NCBI RefSeq assembly: GCF_025628935.1
Contig: NZ_JAOTIS010000016.1
Coordinates: 1 to 51,931, forward strand
Direction: 5' to 3'
DNA: 51,931 nucleotides
From: Macrococcus capreoli
GTDB taxonomy: Bacteria > Bacillota > Bacilli > Staphylococcales > Staphylococcaceae
A program made the position numbers and the translations under genes. Every line of letters begins with the position of its first letter. Positions within the stretch are counted from its first letter, which is position 1. The notes below the pieces were generated by a model, which was not told where the DNA came from, ran no database searches, and was given only the letters and a program-made list of their open reading frames with translations. Positions 1 through 8,337 of this stretch are shown here, piece after piece.

Positions 1-25
1 CACCAATCAAACGATTTGTGTTTTT

Positions 26-913
26 TTAATATATACCTACATTATTATTACGTTCAATTTCTTTCATATTGCGTACAGGTTGTTGTTTATTGTGATCATA
101 CGGATTCATGAAATCGGGATAATCTGTAATAATCGCATCTACTCCTTGATGGATTAACGGCGCGACTAAAGCTTGATCCCTCACTGTATATGGCTTCACT
201 TGAAAACCGTAACGATGTGCACGTTCAACTAAATCGTGAGAAACTATTTTAACAGAAGGATTATAAAAATCAGCAAAAGACTTGAACCATTGTAAATCAC
301 GATCTTGAACACGTGGATTATTCGGACTAATCAACACACCATGTTTCAGTTTCGGTAACAGTGATTTTGAAACTTTAACTGCATGATGGTTAAATGACTG
401 AATGGCAATACGATCCGTTGCTTGATCCAACCCGTAATGCTTCAGCGATTGTTTAATCTTTTCCTCAATACCTGGATAATACTCCGGCGTTTTAATTTCA
501 ATTAATATCCCGATTGATTCATTTTTAAATCGCTTGAGTACTTCATCAAAAGTTGGTACGCGCTCACCTTGATACTTTTGATCAAACTTTATACCTGCGT
601 CATACTGCTTAATCTCGGATAATGTTCTATCCCATATGTTTCCTGTGCCTGTCGTTGTCCTCTCTAAAGTATTATCATGAATCACAACGAGCTGTCCATC
701 ACGCGTAAGTTGCAAATCAAGCTCAATGCAATCAGCATGCATAGCAAGTGCAAGTTCAAATGCTGCCATTGTATTTTCAGGTGCATAACCACTCGCCCCA
801 CGATGTGCAACAGTTAAGACGTCTCGATTGATTTGTGTAACAGAATGAACCTCATGTGGTACTAATAGCATAAATAGTAATACTGTTAATACAAAACTTA
901 AGGTCTTTTTCAT
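26..913 (-). CDS. glpQ: Glycerophosphodiester phosphodiesterase, secreted
   Basis: Hydrolyses glycerophosphodiesters to glycerol-3-phosphate and an alcohol, probably outside the membrane. The N-terminus is a signal peptide (positive start, hydrophobic core to about residue 20). The GDPD fold is marked by AHRGASGYAPENT near residue 38, ELDLQLTRDG and VVIHD, which carry the catalytic His, metal-binding Glu/Asp and second His. I chose the ATG at 913 over the GTG two codons upstream because the AAAGGAG ribosome site is 7 nt from it. About 295 residues, normal for the family. It is a single gene with no obvious partner. Function is confident; the physiological substrate is not visible. Confidence 0.9.
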   Translation of the reverse strand: MKKTLSFVLTVLLFMLLVPHEVHSVTQINRDVLTVAHRGASGYAPENTMAAFELALAMHADCIELDLQLTRDGQLVVIHDNTLERTTTGTGNIWDRTLSEIKQYDAGIKFDQKYQGERVPTFDEVLKRFKNESIGILIEIKTPEYYPGIEEKIKQSLKHYGLDQATDRIAIQSFNHHAVKVSKSLLPKLKHGVLISPNNPRVQDRDLQWFKSFADFYNPSVKIVSHDLVERAHRYGFQVKPYTVRDQALVAPLIHQGVDAIITDYPDFMNPYDHNKQQPVRNMKEIERNNNVGIY

Positions 914-1138
914 TGTCACGCTCCTTTATTGGGATATATTTATCATATCAAGTCGTTATTAAATCACTTTTAATTTTCGTTTAGATTTCGTTAAAAATGT
1001 AAAATACTCTTTTAGAGTTTCAAATTTTATGCATCAATTATTAAGATAATCATTGATTGTGAAGATAAGTATATTCCACGCGTTTTTACTCACGTTTTGA
1101 TAAGATGAATTTATATCATATTGCAAAGGAGTATACAT

Positions 1139-1612
1139 ATGGTCAACCACATATTTAAAAGTACAGCAAGATTTAAGGGCGGGTATAACGGCGAAGGAAC
1201 GATTGAAAATAAACATTTAAAATACAAAATTTCGATTCCTGCAGAAATGAATGGTCCGGATATCGGTACGAATCCAGATGAAATGTTAATGTCTGCTGCT
1301 GTGACGTGTTTCACTATTACATTAAGTTCTTATTTTGAAAAAAATAATTTACCAGTAGAAGTAAATCATGTTGATGCAACAGCGACTATAAGCGTTAATA
1401 AAGGGATACAAATTTACGAAAGTATAACATATGTTGTTTATCTGGAAAGAACTGCTGATAACGAATCAATAGATATGAAAATATTAAAACGCATTATTGA
1501 CAAAGCAGAAAACAATTGTATGATTACGAAAGCATTAAAAGGGAATGTTGAAGTGAGCATTGAAAGTATTTATTTAGATGAACAATACATTTTTCATGAG
1601 GATACAATTTAA
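1139..1612 (+). CDS. OsmC/Ohr-family peroxiredoxin-like protein
   Basis: OsmC-family protein of 157 residues, probably reducing organic peroxides or handling small thiols in the cytoplasm. The two family cysteines are visible, one in the helix segment SAAVTCFTITLSS and one in AENNCMITKAL, preceded by the typical GTNPDEML loop. The start is the ATG at 1139, 7 nt after AAAGGAG (1125-1131); an upstream in-frame TTG at 1121 would lie before that ribosome site and is rejected. It is a monocistronic gene. Subfamily (OsmC, Ohr or YhfA type) cannot be fixed from motifs alone. Confidence 0.85.
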   Translation: MVNHIFKSTARFKGGYNGEGTIENKHLKYKISIPAEMNGPDIGTNPDEMLMSAAVTCFTITLSSYFEKNNLPVEVNHVDATATISVNKGIQIYESITYVVYLERTADNESIDMKILKRIIDKAENNCMITKALKGNVEVSIESIYLDEQYIFHEDTI

Positions 1613-2010
1613 ATAAGTAGAAATAATTAATCACGAAACCCATCCTACACGCATTAAGAAGTTATTTTTTTACATCACAAATTATTTTTATATAATATTG
1701 TATCGTATGCATTTTCACTACATTTTGATTCAGTTTTTGTGGTGCATTTCTATATTTTTATATAACAAAACACTGAAAAATTGCCTATCAAAAACTTTGA
1801 TAACGGTTACAAAAGCAATAATTATACAATGTGTAATACTATACTTCTATCTTTATTTTTCTACCTATCTACTTATATTGCAGATTAAAATATGATATTA
1901 TTATAACATAATAACTACAGAATTTTCAGACTTCTAACGAAAATTCCATTGACATTCGTTTGTTTTAGCAATAAAATAATCAAGTACGGAAGAAAAGAGG
2001 GATGAATAAA
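1613..2010. other. AT-rich intergenic region with the symporter promoter
   Basis: About 400 bases without a credible gene. A 65-codon hydrophobic open frame (1698-1895) lacks a ribosome site and is very AT-rich, so I do not call it. The only clear signal is the promoter near the 3' end, listed separately. Confidence 0.6.
1949..1977 (+). promoter_or_regulatory. Sigma-A promoter of the symporter gene
   Basis: A perfect -35 TTGACA (1949-1954), a 17-nt spacer and a -10 TAAAAT (1972-1977) lie just upstream of the symporter ribosome site. This is the best consensus promoter I saw in the window. Confidence 0.75.
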
Positions 2011-3318
2011 ATGAGTTCAGTTACAGAAATTAAAAAAACAAAAAAACCATTTATCAGCCTACCCATGCAAATCCTGCTCGCATTAGTGCTAGGGATTGTT
2101 GTAGGTGCATTATTAAATGGTAAAACAGAGTATGTTAATTACTTACAGCCACTTGGCGATATTTTTCTACATTTAATTAAAATGATCGTTGTACCAATTG
2201 TATTCTGTTCACTTGTTATTTCTATCGCCGGTACTGGTGATATGAAAACAGTTGGACGTTACGGATGGAAAACATTGCTTTACTTTGAAGTTATCACTAC
2301 ATTTGCAATTGGTTTAGGGATTATTTTCGCAAACATCTTTAAACCCGGTTCAGGTATCAATAAAGATTTACTTCCTAAAGGTGATGTTACGAAATATACG
2401 ACAAATGCAGAGGCAGCTGCGCATTCAACATATGGGAATCATATGATTGATACAATCGTTAATATTATTCCAACAAACATTATCGATTCAATGGCTAAAG
2501 GTCAATTATTACCCGTCATCTTCTTTTCAGTCTTCTTCGGACTAGGGTTAGCAGCGATCGGTAAAAAAGGAGAACCTGTTAAAGCGTTCTTTGACGGATT
2601 TTTAGATGTTATCTTCTGGATGACAAATCAAATTATGAAATACGCGCCTATTGGTGTATTTGCATTTATGGCCGTTACGATTATTAACTTAGGTTTAGGT
2701 GCTTTAATTCCATTAGGTAAATTAGCATTAGTCGTTGCTGGATCTATGATTTTCTTTATTATCGTTGTACTCGGTGGCGTTGCAGCAATTTGTAAAATTA
2801 ATATATTCCACTTACTTGTTATTTTAAAAGAAGAGTTAATCTTAGCCTTCTCTACTTCAAGTTCTGAAACAGTATTACCTAAAATCATGGAGAAGATGGA
2901 GAAATTCGGCGCACCGAAAGAAATCGTATCGTTTGTTGTACCAACAGGATATACATTTAACTTAGATGGATCTGCTTTATACCAATCGATTGCAGCATTA
3001 ACAATTGCGCAAATGTATGGTGTTCACTTATCTGTAATGGAGCAATTAGTATTACTTGTAACGTTAATGTTAACGTCTAAAGGGATGGCAGCCGTACCAG
3101 GAACATCTATTGTTGTATTAATCACAACACTTACAGCAATGAATATCCACCCTGAAGGTTTAGCATTAATTATCGGTATTGACCGTATTTTAGATATGAT
3201 GCGTACAGTCGTAAACGTTGTTGGTAACTCATTATCAACACTTGTCATTGCGAAATGGGAAGGGCGACTTGATTATGAAAAAGGCCGCAAGTACTACGAA
3301 ACATACGCGAAGAAATAA
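2011..3318 (+). CDS. gltT: Dicarboxylate/amino acid:cation symporter (glutamate/aspartate type)
   Basis: DAACS-family secondary transporter importing glutamate/aspartate or a related dicarboxylate with H+ or Na+. The sequence has the family's eight-helix plus two re-entrant hairpin layout, including the serine-rich hairpin AFSTSSSETVLP and the substrate/cation region GYTFNLDGSALYQ near residue 310, followed by SKGMAAVPGTS. I chose the ATG at 2011 (435 residues) because AGAGG at 1996-2000 is 10 nt away; the ATG at 2002 is only 1 nt from it. A strong promoter lies upstream and a bidirectional terminator downstream. Exact substrate is inferred from the family. Confidence 0.88.
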   Translation: MSSVTEIKKTKKPFISLPMQILLALVLGIVVGALLNGKTEYVNYLQPLGDIFLHLIKMIVVPIVFCSLVISIAGTGDMKTVGRYGWKTLLYFEVITTFAIGLGIIFANIFKPGSGINKDLLPKGDVTKYTTNAEAAAHSTYGNHMIDTIVNIIPTNIIDSMAKGQLLPVIFFSVFFGLGLAAIGKKGEPVKAFFDGFLDVIFWMTNQIMKYAPIGVFAFMAVTIINLGLGALIPLGKLALVVAGSMIFFIIVVLGGVAAICKINIFHLLVILKEELILAFSTSSSETVLPKIMEKMEKFGAPKEIVSFVVPTGYTFNLDGSALYQSIAALTIAQMYGVHLSVMEQLVLLVTLMLTSKGMAAVPGTSIVVLITTLTAMNIHPEGLALIIGIDRILDMMRTVVNVVGNSLSTLVIAKWEGRLDYEKGRKYYETYAKK

Positions 3319-3360
3319 AAAAATGATCCCCTACACTTCATTGTGAAGGGGATCATTTTT
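3319..3360. terminator. Bidirectional terminator between gltT and nagE
   Basis: A 14-bp perfect stem (AAAAATGATCCCCT 3319-3332 with its complement 3347-3360), a 14-nt loop and a T-run on the right, A-run on the left. It can stop transcription of both convergent genes. Confidence 0.9.
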
Positions 3361-3397
3361 TTGTCTATTGATATTGTTTTTAATGATTGATTTATTA

Positions 3398-4864
3398 TTA
3401 TTTTAAATAACGATCAACGGCATCTGCTACTTGTTGCACATGTGTACCAATAATGACTTGTGCATTTTTACGGCCAACTTTCATTACACCGGCTGCACCC
3501 GCTTGCTTAATCTGTGCTTCATCTACACGTTGGTTATCTTTCAATTCAAATCGTAAACGCGTCGCACAATGCGTCACCGTTTCAATATTATCTTTACCAC
3601 CTACGCCAGCAATAACAAGTTGCGCTAATTGATCATATTTACCTTCAGTTTCTGTCTGTTGTGTATTAACGTGTTGACTCACCTGCATCTTATCAATTTC
3701 TGCATCGGATTCTCGACCCGGTGTCTTGATGTCTAACCACTTGATGACAAATCTAAAAATAATATAATACAGAATGAAGTAAACAAGACCTAATACAAGT
3801 AACATATATGGTTGATTTGCATTTGGATTTCTAAATGATAGCACGAAGTCAATTAATCCTGCACTAAATCCAAACCCTGCTGTCCAGTGGAAATTTGCTG
3901 CAATAAACATTGATATACCTGTTAGAACGGCATGAACCAAATATAATAATGGTGCTGTAAACATAAATAGAAATTCAACTGGTTCTGTTACACCCGTTAA
4001 GATTGCAGTAAAAGCACCTGCTAAAAATATACCAGCCACTGCCTTCTTACGCTTCGTCTTTGCTGAATGATACATCGCAAGAGCAGCACCAGGAATCCCA
4101 AACATCATAACCGGGAAAAAACCTGCCTGATACATCCCAGTAACACCTTTAACAGCATCTTTCGTATTAAATTTCGGAATATCATTAATACCTGCAACAT
4201 CAAACCAGAAAACAGTATTTAATGCATGGTGTAGACCAGTCGGTATTAATAAACGATTAAAAAATCCAAATAAACCTGCACCTACTGCACCTAAACCAAT
4301 CATCCATTTACCGAAGGCAACTAATGCGCCATTCAATGTCGGCCAGATAAATAAGAAGATTAAGGCGATAAATAATGAAATACCTGATACGACAATCGGC
4401 ACTAACCTTCTACCACTGAAAAATGATAATACAGCTGGTAATTCAGTTTGATGAAACTTATTAAATGCCCAGGCAGCAACTAAACCGATAATAATGCCAA
4501 TCAGTACATTGTTCCCTAAAGTTTTAAATCCCGCATCCACTTTATCCAATTTAATATGCATTAAATTTGAAACACTTTCAGGCTTTAATAATGTTGTAAC
4601 AACCATAAAGCCAACGACAGCGGCAAGTGCAACTGCCCCATCTCTAGATTTCGCCATTCCTAATGCAACACCAATGGCAAAGAGTAACGCAAGATTTCCA
4701 AAGATTGCATTACCTGATGCAATCAAAAATCCCGCAATCTGATTATTTACGCCCCATCCTGTCGGGTCAATGGCATACCCAATACCTAATAGTAATGCAG
4801 CTGCTGGTAATACGGCAACCGGCAGCATTAAACTGCGACCTAATCTTTGTAAAAATGAATACAT
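3398..4864 (-). CDS. nagE: PTS N-acetylglucosamine-specific EIICB permease
   Basis: Membrane permease that imports and phosphorylates an amino sugar, most likely N-acetylglucosamine. Residues 1-370 are the glucose-family EIIC domain with about ten membrane helices and the GVTEPVEFLF motif. After a hydrophilic linker (about 385-410) comes the EIIB domain, whose phosphorylated cysteine is Cys433 in THCATRLRF. There is no EIIA domain, so it must borrow a glucose-type EIIA from another protein. Start ATG at 4864 follows GGAGGACAATCG. 488 residues matches two-domain NagE/PtsG proteins. GlcNAc rather than glucose specificity rests on overall resemblance. Confidence 0.85.
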   Translation of the reverse strand: MYSFLQRLGRSLMLPVAVLPAAALLLGIGYAIDPTGWGVNNQIAGFLIASGNAIFGNLALLFAIGVALGMAKSRDGAVALAAVVGFMVVTTLLKPESVSNLMHIKLDKVDAGFKTLGNNVLIGIIIGLVAAWAFNKFHQTELPAVLSFFSGRRLVPIVVSGISLFIALIFLFIWPTLNGALVAFGKWMIGLGAVGAGLFGFFNRLLIPTGLHHALNTVFWFDVAGINDIPKFNTKDAVKGVTGMYQAGFFPVMMFGIPGAALAMYHSAKTKRKKAVAGIFLAGAFTAILTGVTEPVEFLFMFTAPLLYLVHAVLTGISMFIAANFHWTAGFGFSAGLIDFVLSFRNPNANQPYMLLVLGLVYFILYYIIFRFVIKWLDIKTPGRESDAEIDKMQVSQHVNTQQTETEGKYDQLAQLVIAGVGGKDNIETVTHCATRLRFELKDNQRVDEAQIKQAGAAGVMKVGRKNAQVIIGTHVQQVADAVDRYLK

Positions 4865-5074
4865 CGATTGTCCTCCTCTGAAATAAAATTTCCCACTTAT
4901 CTTATTTTATGCTTCTAACCATTAGAAAACAACATAAAGTTACATGTAAGTTGTATATAAATGATGTACATCTCCTGTTGAATATGTAATAATGATATGT
5001 AGTCTTCTAAAAAGGCTTTTATTTATATCGAGAATTGGATATAATTAAGCAATAAATAATATAAGGGTGATTGA

Positions 5075-5281
5075 ATGAAGAGTCTTCCATTTCTATTTAA
5101 AGGTAGATTAACTGCTTATCAAATATCTACAGCAACAGATATTGATATTGAGATGATTGAATCACTATTTAACGATGAACAGCAAATCGAATCTTTAGAT
5201 GAGGCAACGTATACAAAATTAAGTAAACTAGAGCAAAGTTTATTTCCAAATGAATTAAAAAATAATGAAACAAGTGCATAA
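5075..5281 (+). CDS. Small HTH-like hypothetical protein
   Basis: 68 residues, preceded by the ribosome site AAGGGTG 7 nt before the ATG. I do not recognise a named family. The segment TAYQISTATDIDIEMIESL (residues 12-30) resembles an Xre-type helix-turn-helix (helix, short turn, recognition helix), followed by a charged helix and KLEQSLFPN. It stands alone, reads away from nagE, and its stop codon lies in the loop side of its own terminator hairpin. DNA binding is an inference from the helix pattern. Confidence 0.6.
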   Translation: MKSLPFLFKGRLTAYQISTATDIDIEMIESLFNDEQQIESLDEATYTKLSKLEQSLFPNELKNNETSA

Positions 5282-5300
5282 CTTGATTCATTATTTTTTT
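5264..5300 (+). terminator. Terminator overlapping the end of the 68-residue gene
   Basis: AATGAAACAAGT (5264-5275) pairs with ACTTGATTCATT (5281-5292) with one mismatch and a 5-nt loop, followed by ATTTTTTT. The left arm encodes the last residues of the small protein. Confidence 0.8.
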
Positions 5301-5718
5301 ATGATTGTTGATATTTATGCTGCAAGAAGTGCATAGAATCAATAATTAATGCTTTGAGTACATGTATATTAAGTTCATCTATATCACATACATATATACT
5401 CGTTTTCCCTAACGTATGCTTTCCTAAATCTTTTAAATAGCGTTCTCGATTTTTATTTTCCGGCGCAAAGTATAAACTCATTTTCCCTTTTTTAACACCA
5501 AATGCTACTAGTGGTGCATCCCCTTCAATTTGATCATTGTAATGATAATGATAACTGCCAAATCCGATTATATTCGGTCCCCACATTTTCCCGACGTAAC
5601 CTGTTGTGGCTTCGAATATTTCTAATAATTTCAGACAATCTTTTTTTCGCTTTTCATCTTCAATCGATGTTATAAATTGAATGACATTATCTTCTGTGTT
5701 AATCGGTTGTGTCTTCAT
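5299..5718 (-). CDS. DUF1801-family protein
   Basis: 139-residue cytoplasmic protein with the DUF1801 (YdhG-like) signature: KMWGPNIIGFGSYHYHY, then a segment LVAFGVKKGKMSLYFAP and a C-terminal helix after LGKHTLGKTSIYV. The biochemical role of the family is unknown. It converges on the 68-residue gene; its end abuts that gene's terminator. The ribosome site before the ATG is GGAGGG. Full length for the family. Confidence 0.8.
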   Translation of the reverse strand: MKTQPINTEDNVIQFITSIEDEKRKKDCLKLLEIFEATTGYVGKMWGPNIIGFGSYHYHYNDQIEGDAPLVAFGVKKGKMSLYFAPENKNRERYLKDLGKHTLGKTSIYVCDIDELNIHVLKALIIDSMHFLQHKYQQS

Positions 5719-5877
5719 GATAGCCCTCCAATAGTCACTTTTAAATAATTATACTATATATTCAGAATATTTAATATATTGATTCGGCTGTTTTCTTTCA
5801 AATCTTGCGTTTAATTCGACAAAATTCGGGAAAGAAAATAATAAGATAAATAATAATGCGGAAGTGGGTGCAGACTT

Positions 5878-6105
5878 ATGAGTATCATCGTACTGAAAAC
5901 GTCTTATCCTTACACACCAAATGAACAAACAGAATATAAATTAATTCAAAATGAAGTTGAGAAAACGACTTACATCAACCATATGAAAGAAAAAACTGCT
6001 GCAATTGCGAACGAAACTGATGAACCTCAAATCATTAAACTTGAATTTATTTATCCCGAGGATAAAGAAACGTACTTATACAAAACATTAAAAAACGAAG
6101 CGTAA
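5878..6105 (+). CDS. Hypothetical 75-residue protein
   Basis: Small hydrophilic protein with no motif I recognise. The start ATG at 5878 has the loose ribosome site GGAAGTGGGTG upstream. Coding character is supported by its defined start, lack of overlap with other genes, and the long hairpin at its 3' end. The last codons form the left arm of the 24-bp palindrome shared with the convergent acyltransferase, so the C-terminus reads TLKNEA against TLKNEV in the neighbour. Confidence 0.6.
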   Translation: MSIIVLKTSYPYTPNEQTEYKLIQNEVEKTTYINHMKEKTAAIANETDEPQIIKLEFIYPEDKETYLYKTLKNEA

Positions 6106-6134
6106 CTGTTGTTACACTTCGTTTTTTAATGTTT
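6083..6134. terminator. Bidirectional terminator made from two overlapping gene ends
   Basis: A 24-bp inverted repeat (6083-6106 with 6111-6134) with one mismatch and a 4-nt TGTT loop. A-run on the left and T-run on the right allow termination in both directions. It includes the last codons of both the 75-residue gene and the acyltransferase. Confidence 0.9.
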
Positions 6135-6720
6135 GTATTAATAAATTCGTTTTGCTTTCTAATGTGATTGTGATTTGGTCAATCGCATCATTTTTATTGT
6201 ATTGTGCTGTATACAGTGTACTATCAATCGGTTCGCCAAATTGAATAAAACATTTATTCCTTTTAAACAATACATCGCGGAATCGAACGGGTCCATCGTA
6301 TGCTGCAGGTACAATTTTCGATTTACTTATAACAGCAATCGTCGCTGCTCCTTTCTTCATCGGGGCATTATCTACACGACTGCCACTCGGGAAAATGCCT
6401 ACAATATGTCCTTCCCGTATGAGTTTTATAGGTGTCTTAAGTGTTGATGGGCCTGGATTTTCACGATTTACAGGGAAAGCATTACATGATCTGAATAATC
6501 GATCTAATAGTTTCCCTTTAAATAATTCTTGTTTCGCCATGTAGTGAATTTCTCTTGGATATAACGCCATCGCTAATATTATAATTTCAACCATACTTCT
6601 ATGATTACATGTCACAATAAAGGGTTCATTTTTAGGGACATTTTGCTTATCGAAAACTTTTACTTTTCTTAAACAAATATGGGTCACAAAGTATATCAAT
6701 GTTGTTAAAAATTTATACAT
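6112..6720 (-). CDS. PlsC-like 1-acylglycerol-phosphate/lysophospholipid acyltransferase
   Basis: 202-residue membrane-associated acyltransferase of the LPLAT family, expected to transfer an acyl chain to a lysophospholipid. An N-terminal hydrophobic segment (residues 3-20) anchors it. The catalytic block reads TCNHRSMVEI, a His-X4-Glu form of the usual NHX4D, and the glycerophosphate-binding block reads FPSGSR instead of FPEGTR. AFPVNRENPGPST and PAAYDGP are further family segments. The substituted motifs suggest a paralogous branch and not the main PlsC. It converges on the 75-residue gene across a shared palindrome. Confidence 0.8.
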   Translation of the reverse strand: MYKFLTTLIYFVTHICLRKVKVFDKQNVPKNEPFIVTCNHRSMVEIIILAMALYPREIHYMAKQELFKGKLLDRLFRSCNAFPVNRENPGPSTLKTPIKLIREGHIVGIFPSGSRVDNAPMKKGAATIAVISKSKIVPAAYDGPVRFRDVLFKRNKCFIQFGEPIDSTLYTAQYNKNDAIDQITITLESKTNLLIQTLKNEV

Positions 6721-6931
6721 AGCTTAAACTCCTTGAAAAGATGACTTTGTTATATTTTATCATAAAGCGGTACGGACACAATAATTTTTCAACATTTGAA
6801 TATTTCGTGAACACGAGGGATATTGTATGAATTTTTGTATCAATAATGGTATCTTATTTTATTATCTGAATATTTAATTGTATACGAATCGGATATTATC
6901 ATTTTTATCGAATAGTGACGGAGGGATTTTT

Positions 6932-8215
6932 TTGGAGCATAATGAGCATATGAATCAAAATAACAATAATATGGATTTACCACATCAGGAAGTAGAAAGT
7001 GAACAAAGTTCGTCTCAATCAGCGAATATGCATACAACACCACCTCAATCAAATACATATAGTAACAATACGAAACAACATAAAAGTAGTGCAGGATTTG
7101 GTAAATTGTTACTCGCTGCCCTTCTCGGTTCAGGGTTGACTGTTGGTGCGATGCAATTGCCGAATTTAATCAATTCAAATCATCAATCCGAACTAGCAAC
7201 ACCTATCCAGGTCGATCAGAAGACGAGTGGCAATAACGTAAAGCTTGCGGATATGATTGAACAAGTCTCGCCTGCTGTTGTCGGTGTTATCAATATGCAA
7301 CAAGCTAATAGCAATATCTTTGACATATTAAAAGGCCATAGTAGTTCTGAAGAAACACCTGCTGGTACAGGTTCAGGTGTCATCTATCAAGTGACAAATG
7401 ACGAAGCATTTATCGTTACAAACAACCATGTTGTTGAAGGTGCGAAAGATTTAAAAGTGAGACTCTCTAACGGTAAGACGGTCGACGGACAATTAATTGG
7501 TAAAGATGCGTTAACTGACATCGCCGTCCTTAAAATTAAAGGACAATATAATATTAAACCTATCGCATTTGCAGATTCTTCAAAAATAAGAGTCGGAGAT
7601 ACCGTATATGCGATCGGTAATCCACTTGGCATCGAACTATCTGGCAGTGTGACAGAAGGGATTGTCAGTGCGAAAGAACGTACGATGAAAGTTGAAACAT
7701 CAGCCGGTGAATCTTCAGTAAAAGCGATTCAAACAGATGCAGCGATTAACCCTGGTAACTCAGGTGGTGCTTTAATCAATAATCAAGGTCAATTAATCGG
7801 TATCAATACGTTAAAAATTGCATCTGATAAAGTGGAAGGTTTAGGCTTTGCTATCCCTTCAAATGATACGAAAGTATTAATTGAAAAGTTAGTGAAAGAC
7901 GGAAAAGTCGTGCGACCATTTATGGGGCTTGCATTAGTGAGTGTGAATGCTGTACCGACACAATATTTAGAAGAAATGAAGATTCAAATAGATCACGGAG
8001 CCCTCGTAGCAAGTGCAGATAGTGTTGCTGGAAAAGTGTTTAAAGAAGGCGATGTTATTACGCGTGTCGACGGACAAGACGTTCAGTCTGATAGTGATAT
8101 CAGAAACTATATTTATAAAAATAAAAACGCTGGTGACACCGTTCAATTTAAAATCATGCGTAACGGTAATGAAAAAGAAGTTTCACTCAAATTAAGAAGT
8201 ACTGAAGATAAATAG
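6932..8215 (+). CDS. HtrA/DegP-like membrane serine protease
   Basis: Trypsin-fold protease with a PDZ domain, acting on misfolded proteins at the outer membrane face. The start is TTG 6932: GGAGGG (6920-6925) is 6 nt away. Layout of the 427 residues: Asn/Gln/Ser-rich cytoplasmic head (1-52), one membrane helix (about 57-78), protease domain with His166 (TNNHVVEG), Asp196 (LTDIAVL) and Ser277 (NPGNSGGAL), then one PDZ domain (about 320-420). All triad residues are intact. It is monocistronic and ends at a strong hairpin. Which staphylococcal HtrA paralogue it matches is uncertain. Confidence 0.9.
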   Translation: MEHNEHMNQNNNNMDLPHQEVESEQSSSQSANMHTTPPQSNTYSNNTKQHKSSAGFGKLLLAALLGSGLTVGAMQLPNLINSNHQSELATPIQVDQKTSGNNVKLADMIEQVSPAVVGVINMQQANSNIFDILKGHSSSEETPAGTGSGVIYQVTNDEAFIVTNNHVVEGAKDLKVRLSNGKTVDGQLIGKDALTDIAVLKIKGQYNIKPIAFADSSKIRVGDTVYAIGNPLGIELSGSVTEGIVSAKERTMKVETSAGESSVKAIQTDAAINPGNSGGALINNQGQLIGINTLKIASDKVEGLGFAIPSNDTKVLIEKLVKDGKVVRPFMGLALVSVNAVPTQYLEEMKIQIDHGALVASADSVAGKVFKEGDVITRVDGQDVQSDSDIRNYIYKNKNAGDTVQFKIMRNGNEKEVSLKLRSTEDK

Positions 8216-8217
8216 GA

Positions 8218-8279
8218 AAAAAACCGAACATACATCTATGCACAAGAAAACTGTGATAGATTGTATTGTTCGGTTTTTT
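8218..8279 (+). terminator. Terminator of the HtrA-like gene
   Basis: AAAAAACCGAACA (8218-8230) pairs with TGTTCGGTTTTTT (8267-8279). The 36-nt interior is also largely self-complementary (ATCTATgCACA against TGTGATAGAT), so the whole forms one long interrupted hairpin. Confidence 0.85.
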
Positions 8280-8337
8280 ATTGGTTTCATATGATTATTG
8301 ATTGAGAAAATACTTATTTAGTTCTGCATAGCATTAT

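Noticed and set aside
37-909. Frames antisense to annotated genes on either strand throughout the window
   Set aside because: They overlap well-supported genes completely, lack ribosome sites and show no recognisable domains.
1698-1895. 65-codon hydrophobic open frame between the OsmC-like and symporter genes
   Set aside because: No ribosome site, extreme AT content and a composition expected from AT-rich noncoding DNA.
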